A DNA stretch of 64,000 bases from Betaproteobacteria bacterium HGW-Betaproteobacteria-3 (GTDB taxonomy: Bacteria; Pseudomonadota; Gammaproteobacteria; Burkholderiales; Burkholderiaceae_C): contig PHCI01000005.1 of the NCBI GenBank assembly GCA_002842205.1, positions 110,049 through 174,048 on the forward strand, given 5' to 3'. Shown piece after piece: positions 51,518 through 59,535 of this stretch. Position 1 is the first letter of the stretch, and each line of letters starts with the position of its first letter. Under the pieces are notes generated by a model. It did not search any database. It was given only the letters and a program-made list of their open reading frames with translations, and was not told the DNA's origin. The translations under genes and the position numbers were made by a program.

Positions 51518-51973
51518 ATGGCAACTGCGAAAAAAGCTCCGGCGAAGAAAGCCGCCGCGAAGAAGGCCGCTCCGGCCAAAAAAGCGGCACCGGCCAAGAA
51601 GGTCGTTGCAAAGAAGGCAGCGGCGAAAGCCCCCGCCAAGAAAGTCGCGGCAAAGAAAGTCGCTCCGGCCAAGAAGGCCGCTCCCGCCAAAAAAGCGGCT
51701 GCGAAAAAAGCCCCGGCCAAAAAGCGCACCCCCAACGCTGCGTTCATGAAGGCGCTGACCCCCAGCGCGGCCCTGGCCGCCGTGGTGGGTGCCGGCTCCC
51801 TGCCGCGCACCGAAGTGGTGAGCAAGCTGTGGGTTTACATCAAGAAGAACAACCTGCAGGACAAGCTGAACAAGCGCATGGTCAACGCCGACGCCAAGCT
51901 CAAGGAAATCTTCGGCAAGGCCCAGGTGTCGATGTTCGAGATGGCCGGCCTGATCGGCAAGCACCTCAAGTAA
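51518..51973 (+). CDS. SWIB/MDM2-domain protein with histone-H1-like tail
   Basis: 151 residues. Residues 1 to ~72 are almost entirely Lys, Ala and Pro in repeats such as APAKKAAAKKAAPAKK, like histone H1 C-terminal tails and expected to bind DNA without a fixed fold. Residues ~75-150 form a SWIB domain (TPSAALAAVVGAGSLPRTEV, then KLWVYIKKNNLQD, ending LIGKHLK). Similar proteins occur in chlamydiae and many Burkholderiales. A chromatin or nucleoid role is likely. AAGGAA lies about 8 bases before the ATG. Confidence 0.92.
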   Translation: MATAKKAPAKKAAAKKAAPAKKAAPAKKVVAKKAAAKAPAKKVAAKKVAPAKKAAPAKKAAAKKAPAKKRTPNAAFMKALTPSAALAAVVGAGSLPRTEVVSKLWVYIKKNNLQDKLNKRMVNADAKLKEIFGKAQVSMFEMAGLIGKHLK

Positions 51974-52003
51974 GCGTGCGCATGGCGGCGCCAGCCGCCC
52001 ATT

Positions 52004-52033
52004 GAAAAAGGCCGGTCTTGACCGGCCTTTTTC
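52004..52033 (+). terminator. Intrinsic terminator after the SWIB gene
   Basis: AAAAAGGCCGGTC and GACCGGCCTTTTT pair around TT and are followed by TTC. It also works in the opposite direction because of the A-run. Confidence 0.88.
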
Positions 52034-52054
52034 TTGAGATTTTTATAAAAACAG

Positions 52055-52089
52055 GGCCTTAGCCCCCGTCAAATGGCAATAGTTTGCTA
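52055..52089 (+). repeat. Interspersed repeat, copy G, supplying a stop codon
   Basis: Identical to copy A over 35 bases. Its last three bases (CTA, plus strand) are read on the minus strand as the TAG stop of the TPP-enzyme gene. Confidence 0.9.
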
Positions 52090-53808
52090 TTTATTGCGGA
52101 GCGCCTGAGTGGTGATGGCCGACAGCGTGCCACGTGTGGTGATCACCTCCGGGTCCAGCATCACCTCGATCAGCGTGCCTTCGGTGCGGGCCAGCGCCGC
52201 CAGCAGGGCGGCTTCAAATTCCGCCGTGCGGGTGATGCGCTCGCCCGCATAACCATAGGCCCGCGCCAGCGCCACGAAGTCCGGGTTGTTCAGCGCCGAG
52301 CCGCTCACGTGCTGCGGGTATTCGCGCTCCTGGTGCATGCGGATGGTGCCGTACATGCCGTTGTTCACCAGCACGATGATGCTCTTGCCGCCGTGCTGCA
52401 CGGCCGTGGCCAGTTCCTGCCCGTTCATGAGAAAGTCGCCGTCGCCCGCGATGGTGAACACCGTGCGCCCGCTCACGATGTTCGCCGCGATGCCCGCGGG
52501 CACGCCATAGCCCATGCTGCCCACGGTGGGCGCCAGCTGCGTCTTGAGCCCCTTGGCCAGCCCGTGGTGGCGGTAAAAGCGGTGCACCCAGCTCGCAAAG
52601 TTGCCAGCGCCATTGGTCAGCACCGCGTCGGCGGGCAAGTGCTTTTGCAGCGTGGCCACAATGGCCGGCATGTCCACCACGCCCTGCGGCGTGTCCCCGG
52701 GCAGGCCGGGCAAGGCGTTCGGCACGCAGTTGGCTTCGTAGTCGGCGTGGCAGGCCTGCGCCCACGCCAGCCACGGCACGGTCAGGGGCGCGGTCAGCAC
52801 CTCCAGGCTGCGCGCCGCGGCGTTCATGGTGGCGTTGATCGCCAGATCGGCCTGGTACACGCGGTTGAGTTCTTCGGCACTGGCGTGGATGTGCACCAGC
52901 TTTTGCCGCGGGCGCGGCGCCTCCAGCAGCGTGTAGCCGCCGGTGGTCATCTCGCCCAGGCGGGGGCCGATGGCGAGGATCAGGTCGCTCTGGCGCACGC
53001 GCTCGGCCAGCTTGGGGTTGATGCCGATGCCCACGTCGCCCGCGTACAGCGCGTGGAAGTTGTCAAACGTGTCCTGAAAACGGAACGCATTGCCCACCGG
53101 CAGCGACCAGTTCTCGGCAAAGCGTTGCAGCGCCTGCGCCGACTGCGGCGTCCAGCCACCGCCCCCGGCAATGACAAAGGGCCGCTCGGCCGCCAGCAGC
53201 AGCTCGCGCAGCGCCCGCAGCGCGCCCGGGTCGCTCCAGGCGGGCACGGCCTCCACGCGCGGCAGCGGTGCCGCCGTCACGGTCTGGGTGAGCATGTCTT
53301 CGGGCAACACCAGCACCACCGGGCCGGGCCGGCCGTTCATGGCGGTGGCAAAGGCGCGCGCCACGTACTCGGGGATGCGGCGGGCGTCGTCGATGCGCTC
53401 CACACGCTTGGCCATGCCTTTGGTGCTGGGGCCGAAGAAGCTTTCGTAATTCACCTCCTGAAAGGCCTCGCGGTCGCGCTGGTCGCTGGCCACATCGCCC
53501 ACAAACAGCACCAGCGGCGTGGAGTCCTGGAACGCGGTGTGCACGCCGATCGACGCGTTGGTGGCGCCCGGCCCGCGCGTCACGAAACACACGCCGGGCC
53601 GCCCGCTCAGACGCCCGGCCGCGTCGGCCATGAAGGCCGCCCCACCCTCCTGGCGGTTGGTGATGAAGCGGATACGGTCCTGGTGGCGGTGAAAGCCGTC
53701 CAGCACCGCCAGGTAGCTCTCGCCGGGCACGCCAAAAACGTGGGTCACGCCCTGGGCGATCAGGCATTCAACGATCAGGTGGCCGGCCAGCCGGGGTTCT
53801 TGTGACAT
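52087..53808 (-). CDS. Thiamine pyrophosphate-dependent enzyme, acetolactate-synthase-like
   Basis: 573 residues with the three-domain layout of IlvB-like enzymes. The PYR domain holds the catalytic Glu in NRQEGGAAFMADAAGR. The central domain follows, then the PP domain with the TPP/Mg motif GDGDFLMNGQELATAVQH through VNNGMYGTI. FAD-site features of true acetolactate synthase are not obvious and no IlvN partner is adjacent, so another 2-oxoacid decarboxylase/ligase activity is likely. ATG at 53808 starts MSQEPRLAGHLIVECL; the long upstream frame is antisense to the next gene. The stop codon lies in repeat copy G. Confidence 0.85.
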   Translation of the reverse strand: MSQEPRLAGHLIVECLIAQGVTHVFGVPGESYLAVLDGFHRHQDRIRFITNRQEGGAAFMADAAGRLSGRPGVCFVTRGPGATNASIGVHTAFQDSTPLVLFVGDVASDQRDREAFQEVNYESFFGPSTKGMAKRVERIDDARRIPEYVARAFATAMNGRPGPVVLVLPEDMLTQTVTAAPLPRVEAVPAWSDPGALRALRELLLAAERPFVIAGGGGWTPQSAQALQRFAENWSLPVGNAFRFQDTFDNFHALYAGDVGIGINPKLAERVRQSDLILAIGPRLGEMTTGGYTLLEAPRPRQKLVHIHASAEELNRVYQADLAINATMNAAARSLEVLTAPLTVPWLAWAQACHADYEANCVPNALPGLPGDTPQGVVDMPAIVATLQKHLPADAVLTNGAGNFASWVHRFYRHHGLAKGLKTQLAPTVGSMGYGVPAGIAANIVSGRTVFTIAGDGDFLMNGQELATAVQHGGKSIIVLVNNGMYGTIRMHQEREYPQHVSGSALNNPDFVALARAYGYAGERITRTAEFEAALLAALARTEGTLIEVMLDPEVITTRGTLSAITTQALRNK

Positions 53809-53944
53809 CGTGGTTTCTCGGGCAAAAGCGACAGCCGTCATTATTGACGCAATGGCGTTTCTGCTATGGTTTCGGCCAATTCCAATCCAGACACACAGCG
53901 CGCAAGAATGCGCCAGACACGCCGCCCGCATCGAACCCCATGCC

Positions 53945-54322
53945 ATGACCGCCCCTTCGCCACCACCCGACGCCGCCCCAGAAGCCGGCGATCTGCCCGC
54001 CAACGTGCCGTTTGACGAATTCCGCAGCGGCCTGCCACGCGGGCGCTTTCGCGTCATCGTCAACCCCGAGCGCGCCCGCAAGTACGTGCGGCACCGGCTG
54101 CTGGTGTTTCCGGTGTCGTCGCTGCTGCTGGGCGTCGGCACGGCGCTGGCCATGTTCGGCTGGCTCTGGTTTGGCATTCCATTGATGGCCGCGGGCTTTC
54201 TGTTGCACCGCGTGGTCAAGGCGCAGGCGCCACAGATCCTGCTGCACCTGGCCAGCCACCATGGCAGCAGCTACCGCGAAGCCATTGACCACGAGATCCT
54301 GGAAGTGCGACGCGCGCCCTAG
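53945..54322 (+). CDS. Hypothetical membrane protein, two predicted membrane segments
   Basis: 125 residues from ATG at 53945. A Pro-rich acidic N-terminus is followed by PRGRFRVIVNPERARKYVRH, two hydrophobic segments (LLVFPVSSLLLGVGTALAMF and GWLWFGIPLMAAGFLLHRVV) and a C-terminal soluble tail. I do not recognise a family. It lies 12 bases before the EamA transporter, so the two may be co-transcribed. Confidence 0.7.
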   Translation: MTAPSPPPDAAPEAGDLPANVPFDEFRSGLPRGRFRVIVNPERARKYVRHRLLVFPVSSLLLGVGTALAMFGWLWFGIPLMAAGFLLHRVVKAQAPQILLHLASHHGSSYREAIDHEILEVRRAP

Positions 54323-54334
54323 AATCAACGGGCC

Positions 54335-55276
54335 ATGACCCACCACCCCCCGCACGCCGCCAGCCGCCGCGAATCGCTGGCCCTTGCCGCGGCGCTGGTG
54401 CTGGTGACGGTTTGGGGTATCAATTTTTCGGTGCAGAAATTCGTGTATGCCGCCATCACGCCGGGCGGCTTTCTTTTTGCGCGCTACCTCATCATGCCGC
54501 TGTGTGCCCTGGGGCTGCTGCTGCACCGCTACCGGGGGCGCTTTCCGAAGGTTTCGCGGGCAGATTTCTGGCTGCTGGCGCGCCTGGGCTTCATCGGGCA
54601 TTTTCTGCACGTGGGCATGGTCACTTACGGCATTCACTGGTCCACCGCGTTTTCGAGCTCGCTGATCCTGGCCTGCGGGCCCATCTTCACGCTCATGATC
54701 CTGCGCATCATGGGCCTGGAGCGGCTGCGCCCCGCGCAGGTCACCGGCGTGGCCATCGCATTCGCGGGCGTGCTGCTTTTCTTGTCCGACAAGCTGCTGG
54801 GCGGGCGCTGGCGCGCGTCGGGTGGTGATCTGTTTTTGCTGGTGGCCTCGAGCTTCTTTTCGTACTACACCGTGGCGTCCAAGCCGCTGATCGAGCGCTA
54901 CGGCGGCGTGGTGACCATGACCTACGCCACGCTGCTGGGCAGCATCCCCATCGTGCTGGCCACGCTGCCCGCGGGCCTGTCGGCGCCCTGGGGTTCGGCC
55001 AGCGCAGCGGTCTGGGTGGGGCTGCTGTGGTCGGTCACGGTGTCGGCATTCCTGGGCTGGCTGGTGTGGGGCTGGGTCAATGCCGTGCGCGGCGTGGCGC
55101 GAACCGCCCCGTTCATGTACCTCATGCCCCCCGTGGCCGGCCTGGTGGCCTGGCTCTTTGCCGGTGAGCAGTATTCCGCCATCAAACTCACCGGCGCCGG
55201 CATCACCCTGGCCGGCGTGGCGCTGGCGCAGTTTGGCAGCAACCGCCTGCGCGAGGCCCCGGCGCTGGTGGACTGA
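54335..55276 (+). CDS. DMT-superfamily (EamA) exporter
   Basis: 313 residues with ten membrane segments in two EamA repeats (LVTVWGINFSVQKFVY near the start; WGWVNAVRGVARTAPFMYL and PVAGLVAWLFAGE in the second half, a typical EamA ending). It is probably a metabolite efflux carrier. It lacks any repeat-derived linker, unlike the paralogue at 49614. Confidence 0.9.
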   Translation: MTHHPPHAASRRESLALAAALVLVTVWGINFSVQKFVYAAITPGGFLFARYLIMPLCALGLLLHRYRGRFPKVSRADFWLLARLGFIGHFLHVGMVTYGIHWSTAFSSSLILACGPIFTLMILRIMGLERLRPAQVTGVAIAFAGVLLFLSDKLLGGRWRASGGDLFLLVASSFFSYYTVASKPLIERYGGVVTMTYATLLGSIPIVLATLPAGLSAPWGSASAAVWVGLLWSVTVSAFLGWLVWGWVNAVRGVARTAPFMYLMPPVAGLVAWLFAGEQYSAIKLTGAGITLAGVALAQFGSNRLREAPALVD

Positions 55277-55374
55277 GGCGGCTTCAAAGCCGCGCTGTCA
55301 CGCGGGTGCGCGCGGCGCATCACGCACGTTCCTACAATACCCGTGCGGCCGTGATGCGTCATGGCCGCAAAAGC

Positions 55375-55525
<151 letters not shown>

Positions 55526-55613
55526 TCCTTGCGTCCCGTGCCGGTGCGTTGCACTTGCGCGGGCGCGGGCTCGTGCGCCCTGATTCTGGAAACCCCTTCA
55601 TCCGAGGAACCCC

Positions 55614-56126
55614 ATGAGTCAGACCCCACTCCACTCCCCCACGGCCATTCGGCCACCCCAGGCGCGCGTCCTGCGCTATGCCTTTGTCCAGTCCACCTGG
55701 CATCGCGACATCGTGGACCGCGGCCGCGACAGTTTTCTGGCTGAAATGGCCCGCCGCGGCGTCGCGCCCGCGCAGATTGACCTTTTTGAAGTCCCTGGCG
55801 CGCTCGAGATCCCGTTGCATACCCAAAAACTGGCCCGCACCGGGCGCTATGCGGCGATCGTCACCTGCGGCCTGGTGGTAGACGGCGGGATTTACCGCCA
55901 CGAGTTCGTGGCCGACGCGGTGATCCGCGCCTTGATGGACATTCAGCTCGACGCTGAAATCCCCGTCATCTCCGCGGTGCTGACACCGCAGCGCTTTCAC
56001 GCCCACGAAGACCATCTGCAGTTTTTTGGCCATCACTTTGTGGTCAAGGGCATTGAAGCGGCCACCGCCTGCCTTGACACCGTGCAAAGCCTGCAACGCG
56101 TGGAAGACCTCGCGCTCGCGGCCTGA
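55614..56126 (+). CDS. ribH: 6,7-dimethyl-8-ribityllumazine synthase, RibH2 type
   Basis: 170 residues. The sequence follows the RibH2 branch known from Brucella and rhizobia: FVQSTWHRDIVDRGRDSF, LFEVPGALEIPLHTQKLAR, CGLVVDGGIYRHEFVADAVI (catalytic His) and a C-terminal HFVVKGIEAA. It condenses the ribityl-pyrimidine with dihydroxybutanone phosphate in riboflavin synthesis. It stands alone behind an FMN riboswitch, so it is probably a second lumazine synthase beside a housekeeping RibH elsewhere. GAGGAA precedes the ATG. Confidence 0.9.
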   Translation: MSQTPLHSPTAIRPPQARVLRYAFVQSTWHRDIVDRGRDSFLAEMARRGVAPAQIDLFEVPGALEIPLHTQKLARTGRYAAIVTCGLVVDGGIYRHEFVADAVIRALMDIQLDAEIPVISAVLTPQRFHAHEDHLQFFGHHFVVKGIEAATACLDTVQSLQRVEDLALAA

Positions 56127-56136
56127 CTGGCGCCCG

Positions 56137-57447
56137 TCAACCCGGGTGCGCCACCGTGCGGCGCACCCGCCGCACCTGGAACGCACTGGCCACCAGCACC
56201 AGTTGCACCACCGCCAGGCCCACCAGCACGCCCCTGAACTGCGCGTGGTCCATCAACAGGCCGAAAAACAGGGGCGCCAGCGCCTGACCGATGTCCAGGC
56301 CCGAATACACCACCCCGTACACGCGGCCGGTGGCGTTGGCCGGGGTGGAGGTCTTGACCAGCAGATCGCGCGACGGCCCCGCAATGCCGCTGGCAAATCC
56401 CATCACGCCAAACAGCACCGGCACGGCCAGCGCGGGCACCGTGCCCAGGCCCAGCCACAGCGCCACCGACGCCGCCACGCAAAACCCCACGCCCACCACG
56501 CGCTCGCAACGGGCCGGGTCCGACGCCAGAAACCCGCCCGCCACCATGCCCGCGGCGGCGCAAACCATGTACACCGACAGGCAGATCGCCACCAGCCGCA
56601 CCGGCACCCCGTGCAACTGGCGCGCGGCTTCGGGCGCAAACGCCTGCACCACGCTGAGCACGATGGCATACAGCAAAAAGAAACCAAAGCACATCCAGAC
56701 GGCGGGGATGCGCAGGAACGCCATGCCGCCTGCTTCTGCCCCGCCCCCGTCTGCTCCGCCCCTGTCTGCCCCGCCCTTTTCCGCCCCGTGCACGGATGCA
56801 CCCGCAGCGCCCGGCGCCGGGCCTGCGATGGGCGCAGGCAAATCCAGCCGCCGCCGGTTCAGCCACAGCACCGCCAGCACGGCCAACGCCACCGCCCCGG
56901 CGCTGGCCAGCGCCACGCGCCATGAAAACGCCATGGCCATCGGCACCATCAGGGCCGGCGCCAGCGCCCAGCCCAGACTGCCGGTGATGCCATGCACGCT
57001 GTAGGCATGGCCCAGCCGCCGCGGGCTGACCTTGCGGTTGATCAGCGTGTAATCCACCGGGTGGAACACGCCATTGCCCACCCCGGCCAGCACTGAAAAC
57101 CCGGCCATCATCCAGTACCCCGTGCTCAGCGCAAACCCGAACGCCGCCAGCGCCAGCAGCGACAAGCCCCCCAACAGCACCGGGCGCGGCCCCAGACGGT
57201 CCACCACAAACCCCGAAGCCGCCTGCACCACGGTGGACGTGACGAAGAACACCGTCATCAAAAACCCCAGCTGCGCGTAACTCGCCTGCAGCGCCTCGCG
57301 CAACCACGGAAACAGCGGCGCCAGCAACAACTGGCTGAAATGGCTGACCATGTGCGCCAGCCCCACCAGGGCGATGGTGCCGACGTCGTCCCGAAGCGCG
57401 ACTGGCGCAGGGACCTGGGCGGGATTCAGCGTAGCGGTGGGCGGCAT
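56137..57447 (-). CDS. MFS transporter
   Basis: 436 residues, 12 predicted membrane segments, with the MFS loop motif between segments 2 and 3 (GFVVDRLGPRPVLLGG). The central loop holds a Gly/Ala-rich low-complexity stretch (EKGGADRGGADGGGAEAGG). The N-terminal part (GLAHMVSHFSQLLLAPLFPW) resembles FsmR/YbfB-like resistance carriers. ATG at 57447 is chosen; ATG at 57465 is possible and lies directly after a run of nine C on the minus strand. The substrate is unknown. It is convergent with ribH, 10 bases apart. Confidence 0.87.
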   Translation of the reverse strand: MPPTATLNPAQVPAPVALRDDVGTIALVGLAHMVSHFSQLLLAPLFPWLREALQASYAQLGFLMTVFFVTSTVVQAASGFVVDRLGPRPVLLGGLSLLALAAFGFALSTGYWMMAGFSVLAGVGNGVFHPVDYTLINRKVSPRRLGHAYSVHGITGSLGWALAPALMVPMAMAFSWRVALASAGAVALAVLAVLWLNRRRLDLPAPIAGPAPGAAGASVHGAEKGGADRGGADGGGAEAGGMAFLRIPAVWMCFGFFLLYAIVLSVVQAFAPEAARQLHGVPVRLVAICLSVYMVCAAAGMVAGGFLASDPARCERVVGVGFCVAASVALWLGLGTVPALAVPVLFGVMGFASGIAGPSRDLLVKTSTPANATGRVYGVVYSGLDIGQALAPLFFGLLMDHAQFRGVLVGLAVVQLVLVASAFQVRRVRRTVAHPG

Positions 57448-57665
57448 GGCGGGATCATCGCGCATTTGCGGGGGGGGGGTGGGGACAACCCGCCTTCGAA
57501 CCCGGAACCGACCTCCCGCGATCAATGGACCGGCATTTTTGCCAACTTTTTCACGCTTTTTCAATTTGGCTGCCATTGATCCCTGTCAACTTTGACAGGG
57601 GCGCGTCGAAAACGCGGGCGCATTCGCTTTAGACTTCGGCGCACCCAAAAGCAATGATTTTGGGC

Positions 57666-59471
57666 ATGAATTACAAAAAAAAGACCGAAAAAAAAGACCA
57701 AAAAAGAATGCCTCAAAAGACGTTGAACCCACTGCCTTTTTGCCGCCTCATCACCACCACCCTGATCGGACTTTCATCGGCCCTCGCTCTCACTCTCACC
57801 CTCCCCCAGGCCCATGCGCAAACGCCAGCCAACATCGATCGCGACGCCGCCGAACAGCGCCGCATCCGCGAGCGCGATGCCCAGGTTCGCGAGCAACTCG
57901 AACGCGCCCCTGACGTCCGCCTGCCCGCTGCCACGGCGGCCCCGCTGCAGCGCCTGCCAGGCAATGAGGCGCCGTGCTTCACCCTTCGCCAGGTCACCTT
58001 GCGGGGTGACGAGGCCGCCCGCTTTGGCGGGCTGCTGGATGCAATGGCTGGCGCCGATGGCGACGACTCTCCCCTGCTCAAGTGCGTGGGCGCGCGCGGA
58101 ATCGACCTTGTTTTGCAACGGGCACAAAACGCCCTCGTGGCCCAGGGCTACGTCACCAGCCGCGTGCTGGCCGAGCCGCAGGACCTGGGCACCGGGCAAC
58201 TGGCGTTGACCGTGATTCCCGGCCGCATCCACGCCATTCGCCTGATCGCCCCTGTCGATTGGCGGGCCACCGTGTGGAACGCCCTGCCGGCCCGCCCCGG
58301 CGACATCCTGAACCTGCGCGACATCGAGCAGGCCCTGGAGAATTTCAAGCGCGTCCCCACGGCCGAGGCCGATATCCAGATCACGCCGGCCAGCGGCGAC
58401 GGCGCCGGGCCGGGCCAGAGCGATCTGCTGATTTCCTACCGGCAAGGCTTCCCGCTTCGCCTTTCGCTGTCGGCCGACGACAGCGGCACCCGCAGCACCG
58501 GCAAGACCCTCGGCGGCGCCACCTTGTCCTACGACAACGCCCTGACGCTCAACGACCTGTTCTACCTCAGCCTCAACCATGATCTGGGCGGCGGCCAGGC
58601 CGGGCGCCGGGGCACGCGCGGCAGCACCGTGCACTACTCGGTGCCCATCGGCTACTGGACACTGGGCACCACCTTTGGCCAGTCCAGCTATGTGCAGACG
58701 GTGGCGGGCGCCAGCCAGAACTTCGAATTCAGTGGCACCAGCCACAACGCAGAAGTCAAACTCTCGCGGCTGGTTCACCGGGACGCCACCAGCAAGACCA
58801 CAACGCACCTCAAGGCCTTTGCGCGGCGCTCGCGCAACTTCATCGACGACACCGAAGTGCGCGTCCAGCGGCGGGCGGTGGGCGGCTGGGAGCTCGGCGT
58901 CGGCCACCGGGCGTTCATTGGCACCGCCACGGCCGAAGGCAATGTGCTGTACCGGCGCGGCACCGGGGCGTTTGGCGCGATCGCGGCACCCGAGCAGGGT
59001 TTCGGTGAAGGCACTTCGCGCTTCGTTGTGGTCCAGGCCGACGCCAACCTCAACGCGCCGTTCAAGCTGGGGAACCAGGGGTGGCGCTACAACGGCACCT
59101 GGCGCGCCCAACTCAACGGCACCCGCCTGACGCCACAAGAGCGCTTTGCCATCGGCGGGCGCTACACCGTGCGCGGCTTCGACGGCGAAACCACCCTCAG
59201 CGCCGAGCGCGGCTGGCTCCTCCGCAACGACCTCGGCGCCGCACTGGGCCGCAGCGGCCAGGAACTTTATTTGGGGCTGGACCACGGCCAGGTGGGCGGC
59301 CCCACCAGCCAACTGCTGGTGGGCCGCCGACTCACCGGTGCGGTCCTGGGGCTTCGCGGTGGCTTCAGCCACTTTCAATATGACGCCTTCATCGGCACGC
59401 CCGTCCAGCAGCCGCGCGGCTTTCGCACGGCCGGCACCACGGGCGGGTTCAACGTCAACCTGAGCTTTTGA
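57666..59471 (+). CDS. Two-partner secretion outer-membrane transporter TpsB (ShlB/FhaC/HecB family)
   Basis: About 600 residues. A Lys-rich start (NYKKKTEKKDQKR) is followed by a hydrophobic signal core ending PQAHAQ. Then come an N-terminal helix region rich in Arg/Glu, two POTRA domains (~100-260, e.g. FTLRQVTLRGDE) and a 16-strand barrel with the conserved IGGRYTVRGFDG motif that inserts into the pore, ending NVNLSF. It exports the TpsA protein encoded 64 bases downstream. ATG codons at 57654, 57666 and 57708 are possible; 57666 is a compromise. Confidence 0.92.
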   Translation: MNYKKKTEKKDQKRMPQKTLNPLPFCRLITTTLIGLSSALALTLTLPQAHAQTPANIDRDAAEQRRIRERDAQVREQLERAPDVRLPAATAAPLQRLPGNEAPCFTLRQVTLRGDEAARFGGLLDAMAGADGDDSPLLKCVGARGIDLVLQRAQNALVAQGYVTSRVLAEPQDLGTGQLALTVIPGRIHAIRLIAPVDWRATVWNALPARPGDILNLRDIEQALENFKRVPTAEADIQITPASGDGAGPGQSDLLISYRQGFPLRLSLSADDSGTRSTGKTLGGATLSYDNALTLNDLFYLSLNHDLGGGQAGRRGTRGSTVHYSVPIGYWTLGTTFGQSSYVQTVAGASQNFEFSGTSHNAEVKLSRLVHRDATSKTTTHLKAFARRSRNFIDDTEVRVQRRAVGGWELGVGHRAFIGTATAEGNVLYRRGTGAFGAIAAPEQGFGEGTSRFVVVQADANLNAPFKLGNQGWRYNGTWRAQLNGTRLTPQERFAIGGRYTVRGFDGETTLSAERGWLLRNDLGAALGRSGQELYLGLDHGQVGGPTSQLLVGRRLTGAVLGLRGGFSHFQYDAFIGTPVQQPRGFRTAGTTGGFNVNLSF

Positions 59472-59535
59472 CTTCGGCTGAACAACCCGTATTCCATAAC
59501 CAGCAAACCCTCAACCGCCGCGTGATGATCCCAAC

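Noticed and set aside
57468..57480. Run of nine G as a phase-variation switch for the MFS gene
   Set aside because: It lies before the preferred start codons rather than inside the coding sequence. At most it would affect initiation, and there is no evidence of variation.
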